59,481 nucleotides of DNA from Fibrobacterota bacterium. Its GTDB lineage: Bacteria > Fibrobacterota > Fibrobacteria > UBA11236. The notes beneath the pieces are model-generated. The model did no database searches and was not told the origin of the DNA. It saw nothing but the letters and a program-made list of their open reading frames with translations. The position numbers were made by a program, and so were the translations under genes. The DNA lies in contig JAHFCH010000001.1 of the NCBI GenBank assembly GCA_023249635.1, positions 67,718 through 127,198 of the forward strand, written 5' to 3'. Shown piece after piece: positions 17,207-25,799 of this stretch (its first letter is position 1; each line of letters opens with the position of its first letter).

Positions 17207-19138
17207 CTATGGAGATGAGGGCGGCTGCAGGCGCAACCATTCCAAATCGAGCGCGCCCGCTCCGGTTTCGACCCGAAGCGTATCCACGCCTCCGGTGAGG
17301 TGGACGCGCACGCGCCGGAGATTGAAATAGGGAGCCATGGGTACGTCCTGTCGCGCGAGCGCGTCCCCGACCCGTCCGGCTTGGAACCATCCTGAGTCGG
17401 GCATACGGCAGCGTAGCTCCAGGTCCCAATCCCCGCTGTCCGCCTGTACCCTATAGGCGGCCCAGTCTCCGGCCGGCAGGGCATGGATGGCCAAGCTCCC
17501 GGCTTCCCCGGAAGTATCCACCTTGAAGGCCGTGTCCGTCGCATGCAATGCGTAACCTTCCGCCGGGATGGTGTCCCCGACCCGCCAGGGATGGTAGGCA
17601 TCCGCGGTTCCCACGGCCGCGAAGAAATCCCGTTGGATGCCCGCGAATCCGGTTGTCCCGGAGGGAATATCCAGGAACCCGTATTCGGCCCCGGCGCCGA
17701 CCGGCTGCTTTCCCGCTGCGGGCACGACGGAAGGGCGGGCTCCCGTCAGCAACTCCCCATCGTATAGGAAGGCCGCGCCGGCCATATCGCCGAAGAAGCG
17801 GAAGGGATGGTTCGCCGCCGCGTATCGCTCCGCAACGGCTTCCGCGAAACGGTTCCCCGGTAACAGGGGCGTTACCTTGGCGAGGGTGTCCCAGGTGAAA
17901 GCGGTTCCCCATTCCACCAGGCGGCAGCGCTGCGAGGCTACGTACACGGCAAGGGTATCTTCCCCGGGACGATTGAAATTGAAAGTGGCGAAAACGATCA
18001 TGCGTTCGGCGATGGCCGGATCGGAAAGCACGGCGGAAGCCACCGTGGTCATGGGGCCGCCCGCGAAGACCAGCAGGGGCTTCTCGGGAGTGGCTTTGGC
18101 GGCCTCGGCGGCGATCAGGGCGCTGCCCGGGCTCGGCAGGGGAACGATATCCTCCCAACGGCCGGAAGCGGGCAAGGACAGGCGACCGGAGACTCCCGCC
18201 ACCGGTTCGGGAATATTGCGGAGGCCCGCATGGCGCGCGATTTCCAGTTCGCGGAAACTGGGCCGGTAAAAGGCCCGGAAGGATTCGGCGTCCGCGCCCG
18301 GCACCCCGGGCAGGATGAGACCGCGCAAATCGGCTTTGCCCAGGCTGGCCTGAACCCACAGGAACTCGTCATCGGCGGTATTGTCGAACCGATCGTTGTC
18401 GTAGATGATGGGGTTGCCCGCGGCGAAACCTTCCAGATGCAGGCGGCCGCCGGACAGATCAAAGACCTGCCGCGCGCGCTGGCCCAACACCACCTCGCCG
18501 ACATCGGTGGTGGAATCGGGAGCAACCGGGATACCGGCCAGATCGACGCTGTCCTGGAATGGCAGGCGGCTGGAGAAGCTCAAGCCGTGGACGCCCGCAG
18601 GCACACCGGCCAGGACGAAGGCTCCGGCGCTATCGGCAAGCGCAGCGATGCCCAAGCCGTAGATCCGCGCCAGGGAAGGGCGGCGCGCGCCATCGGCATA
18701 GCGTATCCTGCCGGTTACCTGGCCGGGATGCCGCAGGGATATCGCGGGGAAATCCAGGCGGGCGGCGGTATCCGCGAAAGTGGCCTCCACGACGGCAGCC
18801 AGGGAATCACCGCAACGCATCTCGATGCGGTAGGACCCGGCCGGGATGGAATCGAAATGGAACCGGCCCTGGGCATCCGCTTGCGCCTTGCGCGTGCCCC
18901 GCGTCGACGGGGAGGATTCCAGGGGATCCTTGAGGTACTCAACCGCGCGTAACTCCAGCATGGCGCATTTCGCCGCAGCGCCCCCGGGGAGCAGAATGCG
19001 GCCGGTGGCTTTCGCGCCACCGGTCTCGGTATCCGTCGCACCCCCGGCCACGGCGATATCCCTTCCGCAACCGATGGGCCCGGAAAGCATCGCCAACGCA
19101 GCGCAGATTAGCAGCAAAGAGCGCGCCGCGGCCCTCAT
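17207..19138 (-). CDS. Lipoprotein with nucleoside-hydrolase-like domain, coupled to TIGR02147 regulator
   Basis: The protein has 643 residues. The frame is open far upstream, but ATG 19138 overlaps the TIGR02147 stop (ATGA) and gives a signal peptide with lipobox GPIGC near residue 23. After DTETGG come two carboxypeptidase-regulatory-like domains (about residues 40-200). Then a domain starts IIYDNDRFDNTADDEF, resembling the Asp cluster of inosine-uridine nucleoside hydrolases. It continues LLVFAGGPMTTVASAVL, like the GPLTN segment of that family and of DUF1593 proteins. The C-terminal 120 residues look like a CBM6/35-type sandwich (VDTLRVETGAGALDLEWL). Probably a surface glycan-related enzyme or receptor; the hydrolytic function is inferred only. 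Confidence 0.68.
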   Translation of the reverse strand: MRAAARSLLLICAALAMLSGPIGCGRDIAVAGGATDTETGGAKATGRILLPGGAAAKCAMLELRAVEYLKDPLESSPSTRGTRKAQADAQGRFHFDSIPAGSYRIEMRCGDSLAAVVEATFADTAARLDFPAISLRHPGQVTGRIRYADGARRPSLARIYGLGIAALADSAGAFVLAGVPAGVHGLSFSSRLPFQDSVDLAGIPVAPDSTTDVGEVVLGQRARQVFDLSGGRLHLEGFAAGNPIIYDNDRFDNTADDEFLWVQASLGKADLRGLILPGVPGADAESFRAFYRPSFRELEIARHAGLRNIPEPVAGVSGRLSLPASGRWEDIVPLPSPGSALIAAEAAKATPEKPLLVFAGGPMTTVASAVLSDPAIAERMIVFATFNFNRPGEDTLAVYVASQRCRLVEWGTAFTWDTLAKVTPLLPGNRFAEAVAERYAAANHPFRFFGDMAGAAFLYDGELLTGARPSVVPAAGKQPVGAGAEYGFLDIPSGTTGFAGIQRDFFAAVGTADAYHPWRVGDTIPAEGYALHATDTAFKVDTSGEAGSLAIHALPAGDWAAYRVQADSGDWDLELRCRMPDSGWFQAGRVGDALARQDVPMAPYFNLRRVRVHLTGGVDTLRVETGAGALDLEWLRLQPPSSP

Positions 19139-19983
19139 GCGCGCTTCCGGGTCAAAGGGAACAGATTCACGGTCATCTGGTACACGGCCTCGGGTCCGGC
19201 ATCCTGGCGGGCCGTCTCCATGGCATGGGTCCGGAAATCCCGCAGCCGCCCGATAATCTTCTCGAAACCCTTGCGCGACAGGCTCATGGTGGTAGAAGAA
19301 GCGATGCGATCCGCGGGCGCGCAACGTTCGAAGGCTTCGATGGCCATCTCCAGCATCTTCACCTGATGGCGGATGATCTGGTAATCCTGGATGCCGAAAC
19401 CGGTGGTGATGAGCGGCTCGGCCTGGACGTAGCGGCCTTTGTCCTTCGCCAGGAAACCCAGCTCCAGGAGGAGCTGAACCGATTCCTCCGCCTTCTCCGC
19501 GCTGATGGCCGGGTTGAGCATCCGCCCCAGCGCCCCGAAATCGGGGGCCCCGGAGGGCCCCTCCTTGAAATCCGTCATCACAACCAGCTCGCGGATCACG
19601 CAATGGTGCCAGTCGCGAAAATAACCGTACTGATCCTTGCGGATGCGCAGGATGTTACGCGCCTTCTGGAGCGCGATCAATCGATCAAAGAACTGGTTCT
19701 TCTCGCGCACGGTGCGGGCCTGGTTGAAGAAGACCAGATGCTCGAAATACTCCGCCTCCTTGTCCTTGAGCCCGAGCGCCGAGCAGGTCTTAAGCAAGGT
19801 GCTCTTGGTGAGGTTGCGCGTGCCTTCGATGAGGAACTTGAAGAAGGGCGCGGAGTTGATGCCGGCCTTTTCTGCCAGGTAGCGATAGGAGAAATTCGGA
19901 TTCACCGCCTTATGGCGTTCGTAGTAGTCCTTGATGAACTTCCGGTAATCGGAATACTCGTAGATATCGTCCATGGACCCCAT
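19135..19983 (-). CDS. TIGR02147 family HTH regulator (copy 1)
   Basis: The protein has 282 residues; ATG 19974 is an alternative start. It opens with IYEYSDYRKFIKDYYE and then an XRE-like helix-turn-helix, YLAEKAGINSAPFFKFL followed by NLTKSTLLKTCSALGL (about residues 34-72). An all-helical middle follows, and it ends with the family signature VYQMTVNLFPLT. TIGR02147 is a paralogous family expanded in Fibrobacter, with DUF4423-like architecture. Its stop overlaps the start of the lipoprotein gene (ATGA). A perfect GTTTACA palindrome precedes its promoter and also the mannosidase promoter, making it the best candidate to bind both. DNA binding is inferred from the HTH. Confidence 0.82.
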   Translation of the reverse strand: MGSMDDIYEYSDYRKFIKDYYERHKAVNPNFSYRYLAEKAGINSAPFFKFLIEGTRNLTKSTLLKTCSALGLKDKEAEYFEHLVFFNQARTVREKNQFFDRLIALQKARNILRIRKDQYGYFRDWHHCVIRELVVMTDFKEGPSGAPDFGALGRMLNPAISAEKAEESVQLLLELGFLAKDKGRYVQAEPLITTGFGIQDYQIIRHQVKMLEMAIEAFERCAPADRIASSTTMSLSRKGFEKIIGRLRDFRTHAMETARQDAGPEAVYQMTVNLFPLTRKRA

Positions 19984-20040
19984 CGGCCGAAGGCTTCGCG
20001 CGCAGTCCCGGGGACGCGGCGGCGAAACGCCGGCTCCCCG

Positions 20041-20102
20041 AATCTAACCGAAAGGGCCGCTTTCAGGGGGTGGGGACGGCCCGCCCGTTTACACCTGTAA
20101 AC
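20041..20102 (-). promoter_or_regulatory. TIGR02147 promoter: TAGATT -10 and GTTTACA-N2-TGTAAAC operator
   Basis: GGTTAGATT lies at 20049 to 20041 on the minus strand and the perfect palindrome at 20087-20102, again 37 bases apart, exactly as at 17106-17167. The expected -35 (CCCCTG) is poor. The palindrome sits inside the last codons of the fucosidase gene ending at 20063. Confidence 0.7.
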
Positions 20103-21943
20103 ACCTGTTCCTCCAAAACCCCAAGCGCACCGCCCCCGGGCGAGCGCAGTAAGCCTTGTGGATGGCCGGGTTTTACGCGGTTTCGGGACAACGAGGATGC
20201 GGGCGTTTCCGACATCGATCCGAAGACCTTCACGTTGCGCAGGTGCAACCAACCGTTTTCCCTAAGGCCCAGCTTAAGGTAGCGTCCGGCGATGCCCTTG
20301 CCCTCGGCACCGCCCAGGACCGCATTCCAGACTTCCGCGGCTTCGGTAGCGCGCCATGCTTCCGTCCACGCCTTCCCGTCCCCGGACACCCAGGCGGTCA
20401 GGGTGCGCGCGCGCGCCCGGAAAGCCGTGTCTGCGCGATTGGCGATTTGCAATCCCATCACCCGCGCATCGGCCCCCAGGTCGATTACCAGGCTTGGCGA
20501 CTCTTCCTGATCGGTATGGAAGGCGAAATCCTTGGCGTCCCCGGATAGCAACTCCGCGCGCGACGCGTTAAAGGGATCGAGGACGGAACTTTGCGTGTAT
20601 GCGAGGCCGGGCGAAAGCCAGGATCCGTTCATCACCATCCGGATGGTTTCCGCCACGGGGTCACGTCCCGCCTTTGGTACCGTAACAATCAAGTTACCTC
20701 CGGCGCGGGAAACCCCCACTTGCCCGCCACCCAGTCGGGACGTGGAGAGGACTTGCAAGGGGATGTCCGGAAGCACGCATCGATCGGAACCGTCCCATTT
20801 GAGCACATGGACGTAGATGGTATCGCCGCGCCAAGTGGCGCCCCCCCAAGCCCCAGGGACCCAGGGTCCGCCCCGGGTGCCGTACAGGCCTTCCGCATGG
20901 ACCGTGGTCCAGGCCCCTATGGACCGTAACATGGCGGCTTCATTGGCGGCCATCCGGCCGTCCGGACCCGGCCCGATATTGAGCATGTAGTTGCCGTCGC
21001 CTCCCAACGTCTGGACGATCTCCCGGATGTAATCGGAAACGGGTCGCATCACGTTGCCGGGGCGGTACGCCCATTGATCGGCAAGGGTATTGCAGGTCTC
21101 CCAGGGGCGACGCAAATCGAAAGCGCCAATCTGCTTTTCCGGGGTATCGTAGTCACCGGGCGCCGCGGGAAAGTCGCGGGCCCAACCGCCCCGATCGCCG
21201 TACACGCGATTGTCGATGACGAGAGAGGGCTTAAGCAGTTTCAACGTCCGGTATACGTCCTTGCCGTAAGCGTGGCCGCCCTGGGACCAGGTGGCATCCC
21301 AATCCCCGTCGAACCAAATCGCGCCCGGGTCATACTTGGCGATCAGCTCTCCTACCTGCGACTTGAGATAAGCCACGTAGCGATCCATGCTGGGCGCCTG
21401 TCCCGCAGGCAACGCGTATCCGGGGCCGCCCGGGCCGGCCGGCTGCCAATCCGGTTGGTACCAGTCCAACACCGAATAATACGCGTCGAAACGCACGCCT
21501 TGGCGCTTGCATTCCCGCGTCAGCTCCCCGGTCGCATCGCGGCCGAAAGGCGATGCCATGATGTCGTAATCGGTGAACTTGGAATCCCACAGGCAGAATC
21601 CGTCATGATGCTTCGTGGTCAGGGTCAAGTAGCGGAAGCCGCCGGCCTTGGCCACGTCCACCCATTCACGAGCGTCAAAACCCGTCGGATTGAAGCCCTT
21701 ATACAGGCCGTCGTATTCGGCGCGGGGAACCTGGGTGCCGCGGGACCAGCCGATTTCGGTGCCTTTCAGGCTTACCGGTCCCCAGTGGATGAACAGCCCC
21801 AAGCGTGAGTAGCGCCATGCCGCCAATCCCTTGGCGGTCGAATCGGGGTGGGGATCGCCTTGCGCCCCCGCCCGGTGCGCCGATATCGTCCCGGCCAATG
21901 CCATGGCGGCTCCCAGCCGCATCATCTTGTCCATCATTTCCAT
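20063..21943 (-). CDS. GH29 alpha-L-fucosidase (copy 1) with C-terminal F5/8 domain
   Basis: The protein has 626 residues. ATG 21943 follows an AAGGGGGG ribosome-binding run. The signal peptide ends HRAGAQ. GH29 hallmarks are RLGLFIHWGP, LTTKHHDGFCLWDSKFTDYD, and AIWFDGDWD near residue 220, where the Asp of WFDG is the expected nucleophile; GGDGNYMLNIGPGPDG follows. About residues 460-575 form an F5/8-type C carbohydrate-binding domain ending LHLRNVKVFG. A 51-residue low-complexity tail follows, overlapping the regulatory region of the TIGR02147 gene. It is paralogous to and downstream of the second fucosidase, with AraC-type boxes before both. It is probably a secreted enzyme removing alpha-fucose from plant, algal or animal glycans. 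Confidence 0.9.
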   Translation of the reverse strand: MEMMDKMMRLGAAMALAGTISAHRAGAQGDPHPDSTAKGLAAWRYSRLGLFIHWGPVSLKGTEIGWSRGTQVPRAEYDGLYKGFNPTGFDAREWVDVAKAGGFRYLTLTTKHHDGFCLWDSKFTDYDIMASPFGRDATGELTRECKRQGVRFDAYYSVLDWYQPDWQPAGPGGPGYALPAGQAPSMDRYVAYLKSQVGELIAKYDPGAIWFDGDWDATWSQGGHAYGKDVYRTLKLLKPSLVIDNRVYGDRGGWARDFPAAPGDYDTPEKQIGAFDLRRPWETCNTLADQWAYRPGNVMRPVSDYIREIVQTLGGDGNYMLNIGPGPDGRMAANEAAMLRSIGAWTTVHAEGLYGTRGGPWVPGAWGGATWRGDTIYVHVLKWDGSDRCVLPDIPLQVLSTSRLGGGQVGVSRAGGNLIVTVPKAGRDPVAETIRMVMNGSWLSPGLAYTQSSVLDPFNASRAELLSGDAKDFAFHTDQEESPSLVIDLGADARVMGLQIANRADTAFRARARTLTAWVSGDGKAWTEAWRATEAAEVWNAVLGGAEGKGIAGRYLKLGLRENGWLHLRNVKVFGSMSETPASSLSRNRVKPGHPQGLLRSPGGGALGVLEEQVFTGVNGRAVPTP

Positions 21944-21971
21944 TTTCCCCCCTTACCCGCCCACGACAGCT

Positions 21972-22036
21972 AAGGTAGGCGAACCGGCGGAAAGGGCAAT
22001 TGCCCCGGATCACCTTGGGTGGTATTTTTTCACCAT
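21972..22036 (-). promoter_or_regulatory. Fucosidase copy 1 promoter with AraC-type box
   Basis: Reading on the minus strand, a GTGAAAAAA box (22033 to 22025) is followed by ACCA and then GGTGA, with a degenerate second box 20 bp downstream, and TACCTT (21977 to 21972) as the -10 candidate. The block aligns with the one before fucosidase copy 2 and is 56 bp from its -10, versus 57 bp there. It lies in the last codons of copy 2. Confidence 0.55.
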
Positions 22037-23992
22037 GGGATCGGCGACGGGGATTTTGCCGCGCGGGAGGTTCCGGCCATCGGCACGGTAACTTGCGGGA
22101 TACCCTGTCCTATTCGTCGCCGGCTTCGCTGCCATAGCGCGCAAAGCCGCGGCATAGGGCCGGTCCGGCTCCGGATTCCCGAACACTTTCACGTTGGCCA
22201 GGTGCAGCCAATTGCGTTCCCGCAACCCTACCTTTACGAACCTTGCCGTCCGGCCCAGGCCCGTACCCTTCTGGGCGGGAATGGCTGCGCTCCAATAGGG
22301 CCTTGCCCCGTCCGCCCGCCAGGCCTCTTCCCAGGCCAGCCCATCGCGGGAAAGCCATATCGTCAGAGTGCGGGCGCGCGCCTGGAAATCCTGGACCTGG
22401 CTATTGACCGTGGCATGCGCGCTGCGGTTGGCGATATCCACCGAAGCCACCGTCATGAGCCTTCCCAGGTCCAGGACGATGGAGGGGGAATCCTCCAGGG
22501 CCGTATGCATGGAGAAATCGCGGGCGTAGATTTCCGCGCCCAAAATACCCGCCGAATCGACGGGAGCGCCGTACATGGAGCTGGCGCGCAAGCCGGCGGT
22601 GCGGGAAAGCCAGGTACCGGGAAGTCCCAGGCCGTTCACAGCCGTCGCCAAAGGACCGGACACCGGCCCGTCGAGTTCCAGGGCGATGGTTTCGGCCAGG
22701 CTGTCGCATCCGGTGGACGGCAATTCGATGGCCAGGGAATCGGGACCCTGGGTAACTTCTACGCTACCCCCGGAAATCCGGCGGGCCGAGAGCACGCGGC
22801 GCGGAAGGCCGGGAAAACGGAACCTGCCGTCCGGGGGCCAGGCGAGGATGTGCAGGAACACGCGGTTACCCGATTGCGTCGAGGCGCCCCAGGCTCCCGG
22901 ATAGTAAGGCCCACCCCGGGTGCCGTGGATGCCTTCGCCATGCGCGTTGACCCAGCGGCCCAGCTCCATGAGGCGGGCGGCTTCCTCCGGCCGGATTTTT
23001 CCATCCGGGCCCGGGCCTACGTCGAGCAGGTAATTCCCGTCCCCTCCAATCACGGCCAGCATCTCTTGCAGCACATCCTTTACGGCCCGGACGCTTCCCC
23101 CGGGTTGATAGGACCATTGCTCCGCCAGGGTCGCGGTCGTCTCCCACGGTGAACCCGCATCGAAGGCGCCTATGGCCCGCTCCCAGGTGCGGAAATCGCC
23201 GAGGCCGCGGGCGCCTTGCAACCGGTCGTTGATCACTAGTGTGGGGCGCGCCGTTTTGAGGGTCCGATATACCGCCGCTCCCCGTTCGCCTCCCCAGGTC
23301 GCGTCCCAGTCGCCGTCGAACCAGAACGCATCGGGCCGATAGCGGTCCAGGATTTCGCTAGCCTGCGCCGCGAGATAACCCTGGTAGCGATCCATGCTGG
23401 GCGTTTGCCCGGCCGGTAACGCGAACCCCGGACCGCCCGGTCCCGCGGGCAGGTAATCCGGCTGATACCTGTCCGCCACGGAGTAGTAGGCCTGAAAACC
23501 CAAACCCTGGCGACGGCATTCCTCCGCCAGCTCCCCGGCGGGGTCGCGGGCGAAGGGCGTGGCCATTACGTTGTACGGGGAGTAGCGCGTGTCCCAAAGG
23601 CAGAACCCGTCATGATGCTTGAACGTCAAGGTCAGGTAGCGCATGCCCGCGGCCTTGGCCAGATCGACCCATGCCCGCGCCGAGAAGCCGGTCGGATCGA
23701 AGCCACGGTAGAGGGTATCGTAGTCCGCGCTGGGGATGCTGGTTCCCCGCGACCAGCTTATCTCCTGGCCGGTACGGCTTACGGGCCCCCAATGGATGAA
23801 CAACCCCAATCGCTGGGCGCGCCAGCGGGACACACCGACCTCGGTGGAGTCGGGATGGGGATCGAGGGAAGCGTCGGTTCCCGCATGGCCGCACCATAGT
23901 AACAGGGCAGTTACGGTGGCTGCGCGCGCGGAGCGGTGCCAGGCGGATAGCGGGTACGGTGGGCGTTGCGCGTGTTGCGCGGATGGCGGCAT
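22010..23992 (-). CDS. GH29 alpha-L-fucosidase (copy 2) with C-terminal F5/8 domain
   Basis: The protein has 660 residues and is clearly homologous to the neighbour at 20063-21943 over its whole length: RLGLFIHWGP, LTFKHHDGFCLWDTRYSPYN, AFWFDGDWDATW with the nucleophile Asp, GGDGNYLLDVGPGPDG, and a discoidin-like domain ending LHLANVKVFG. The N-terminus has a longer positively charged stretch before a short hydrophobic segment (ATVTALLLWCGHA), so it is secreted or possibly membrane-tethered; a Cys in that segment is not a convincing lipobox. The 55-residue tail carries the operator of the next gene. Tandem duplication with divergence suggests different fucosyl linkages. Confidence 0.9.
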   Translation of the reverse strand: MPPSAQHAQRPPYPLSAWHRSARAATVTALLLWCGHAGTDASLDPHPDSTEVGVSRWRAQRLGLFIHWGPVSRTGQEISWSRGTSIPSADYDTLYRGFDPTGFSARAWVDLAKAAGMRYLTLTFKHHDGFCLWDTRYSPYNVMATPFARDPAGELAEECRRQGLGFQAYYSVADRYQPDYLPAGPGGPGFALPAGQTPSMDRYQGYLAAQASEILDRYRPDAFWFDGDWDATWGGERGAAVYRTLKTARPTLVINDRLQGARGLGDFRTWERAIGAFDAGSPWETTATLAEQWSYQPGGSVRAVKDVLQEMLAVIGGDGNYLLDVGPGPDGKIRPEEAARLMELGRWVNAHGEGIHGTRGGPYYPGAWGASTQSGNRVFLHILAWPPDGRFRFPGLPRRVLSARRISGGSVEVTQGPDSLAIELPSTGCDSLAETIALELDGPVSGPLATAVNGLGLPGTWLSRTAGLRASSMYGAPVDSAGILGAEIYARDFSMHTALEDSPSIVLDLGRLMTVASVDIANRSAHATVNSQVQDFQARARTLTIWLSRDGLAWEEAWRADGARPYWSAAIPAQKGTGLGRTARFVKVGLRERNWLHLANVKVFGNPEPDRPYAAALRAMAAKPATNRTGYPASYRADGRNLPRGKIPVADPMVKKYHPR

Positions 23993-24022
23993 GGATTCCC
24001 GGATCCCCTATCAGATGCCGTT

Positions 24023-24088
24023 AAGGTAAGGCCTCGCGAGCAGACCGGGAACGGGCATTTTTCACCATCGTTGGTGTTTTTTCACTTA
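24023..24088 (-). promoter_or_regulatory. Fucosidase copy 2 promoter with tandem AraC-type boxes
   Basis: Two GTGAAAAA boxes lie in direct orientation at 24085-24078 and 24065-24058 on the minus strand, 20 bp apart (two helical turns), followed by a TACCTT -10 candidate at 24028 to 24023. The distal box overlaps the stop codon of the AraC gene immediately upstream, the likely regulator. Confidence 0.6.
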
Positions 24089-24897
24089 ACCTGCGGAATC
24101 CGCGCATCCTGGGCCCGGACGGCCCGTGGGGAAAGACCGGTATGCCGCTTCATCAGCTTGTTGAAGTGGTGGAGATCGGGGATGCCGACAGCACCCGCCA
24201 CCGCCTTCACAGCCATATCCGTATGGTGGAGCAGATCGAGGGCGGTGCCCACCCGCCGCGACTGGATATATTCCACCACCGAATGCCCGCGATGCTTGAG
24301 GAACAATCGCGTCAATTGGTTATGCGAATATCCTACCTCGCGGGCCAAGGCGGCCACGCGTAGCGGTTCGGCCAGGCGATCGTGGATAAGCCGGATGGCC
24401 TTACGGAAGGCGGGCGGCGCGGAAGCATCGCCTTTGGCCGCGGTACCCTTGCCCGCCGCCGCCTCCAGGAGCAGATCCCAAAGCCGCACTTCGGCGCGCA
24501 GCTTGTCTTCGCGGGCCATGGCGATGCATTCCCGGAAGCGCTCCTCCATGGCGTTGGCCCGGCGCCCCAACGCCTGCATGGCGGGCACGCGGCCGGCGGG
24601 GGACTTGGCGGGCAATTCGAAGATGGCGTAGAGATGGACCGATTTGCCCAGGAACTGGTAGCGCGCCATGGCTCCCGGGGGAGTCAGGCTCAGCGAACCC
24701 GGCGCGATGCGGAAGGCGTTCCCGTCAAGGTTCAAGGAGGCATGGTAGGTGTAGAAATGCAGCACCCAGGCATCCTTCAGGCACCAGAACTCCACGGGCT
24801 TATCGGCCCGCTGTCCCTGGGTATCCTCGCCGATGCGGATCAGCTTAGGCTTGTGTTCCAGGTCGATGGGCCAAAGGATGCTTCGGGAGTCGGGCAT
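24082..24897 (-). CDS. AraC-family transcriptional regulator, likely fucosidase activator
   Basis: The protein has 271 residues. The N-terminal part (about 1-150) is a cupin-like sensor (FRIAPGSLSLTPPGAMARYQFLG). The C-terminal 100 residues contain the two AraC HTH motifs: LRVAALAREVGYSHNQLTRLF and VKAVAGAVGIPDLHHFNKLM, followed by HTGLSPRAVR. It lies directly upstream of, and in the same direction as, the two GH29 genes; their promoters carry 20-bp-spaced GTGAAAAA repeats typical of AraC-type sites. Its start overlaps the end of the DUF2063 gene by 58 bases. The ligand is probably fucose or a fucosylated glycan, by context only. Confidence 0.85.
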   Translation of the reverse strand: MPDSRSILWPIDLEHKPKLIRIGEDTQGQRADKPVEFWCLKDAWVLHFYTYHASLNLDGNAFRIAPGSLSLTPPGAMARYQFLGKSVHLYAIFELPAKSPAGRVPAMQALGRRANAMEERFRECIAMAREDKLRAEVRLWDLLLEAAAGKGTAAKGDASAPPAFRKAIRLIHDRLAEPLRVAALAREVGYSHNQLTRLFLKHRGHSVVEYIQSRRVGTALDLLHHTDMAVKAVAGAVGIPDLHHFNKLMKRHTGLSPRAVRAQDARIPQVK

Positions 24898-25799
24898 GGC
24901 CGAATGATATTAAACGCGGGCTGCGCGAACCACCCCAGGGAAGTCCATTCCGCGAACCAGGCCGCCAGGTTCCCGGCGAACCGCTCCGCTTCGGCATCAG
25001 GCAAGGCGCGATCCACCGACTCGCAGGCTTCCGCCAAGGTCTCCCCGGCCGCAAGGGCCGAGAGCAATAGGAAGGCGGCCGGCTCCAAGGCGCCCCAAGC
25101 CACCGCGCCCTCATGGCGATAGGCGACCCAGTATCCTTTGGCTTCCCGGAATTCCGGAGCGGATCCCGTCCCCTCCAGCACGGCTTGCCGGCACGCGGTC
25201 AGGTTCCAATCCTCTTCCACCAGGGAAAGCCAGGGTTGCAACTCCATAGGCATGGACTCGAGCGCCGCGGCTTCCTGCGGCGAAAGGCGGCCGGGATCGA
25301 AGTTTTCGCGCGCGGGGGCATGGAAGGCGCGCAAGGCAGCCAAATCCACGGCGGCGATCTGGAGATTTCGCGGCGTGGCGAAGCGTCGGTTGCCGCGCAG
25401 AAAGGCCGGCAGATTCCAGGCCAGGCCGTCGAGGGACGGATCACGGGAAGGATGGGCGATCAGGTACTCGGTAGCCAATTGGTTGAACTCCCAGAAACCC
25501 AGGGTGCGGGCGAGCAAAGGGAAATTCTCCTGCAGTACGGTGAGCAGGCGATACCAGTATTGCTCGTTGTAGATCGCGAGCCGTTCCCGCGGGGTCTGCC
25601 TTCCGCGCGGGCGCACCGCGTCGGTGGCGGATTCGGGATAGGCATCGGGAAGGCTGCGCATGCGGCCGCCGGCGAAGGACAATGGGGCGCGCGCGGCACG
25701 GCCGAATTCTTCCTGCAAGCGACGCAACCCTTCCGGTGGGGCAACCTGGCGTTCCCGGTCGTCCGCGTTGGGGTCGGCGGCGAGGCTGGCCTGGTTCAA
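24840..25799 (-). CDS. bufC: BufC/HvfC-like DUF2063 protein
   Basis: The protein has 319 residues. The N-terminal part (LRRLQEEFGRAARAPL, ERLAIYNEQYWYRLLTVLQENFPLLARTLG, FNQLATEYLIAHPSRDPSL) matches DUF2063, the partner protein of DUF692 enzymes in RiPP pathways, where it presents the precursor peptide. The best start is TTG 25799, giving a TTGA overlap with the DUF692 stop; the next Met would remove conserved N-terminal residues. It is the last biosynthetic gene of the bufferin-like operon. Confidence 0.8.
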   Translation of the reverse strand: MNQASLAADPNADDRERQVAPPEGLRRLQEEFGRAARAPLSFAGGRMRSLPDAYPESATDAVRPRGRQTPRERLAIYNEQYWYRLLTVLQENFPLLARTLGFWEFNQLATEYLIAHPSRDPSLDGLAWNLPAFLRGNRRFATPRNLQIAAVDLAALRAFHAPARENFDPGRLSPQEAAALESMPMELQPWLSLVEEDWNLTACRQAVLEGTGSAPEFREAKGYWVAYRHEGAVAWGALEPAAFLLLSALAAGETLAEACESVDRALPDAEAERFAGNLAAWFAEWTSLGWFAQPAFNIIRPCPTPEASFGPSTWNTSLS

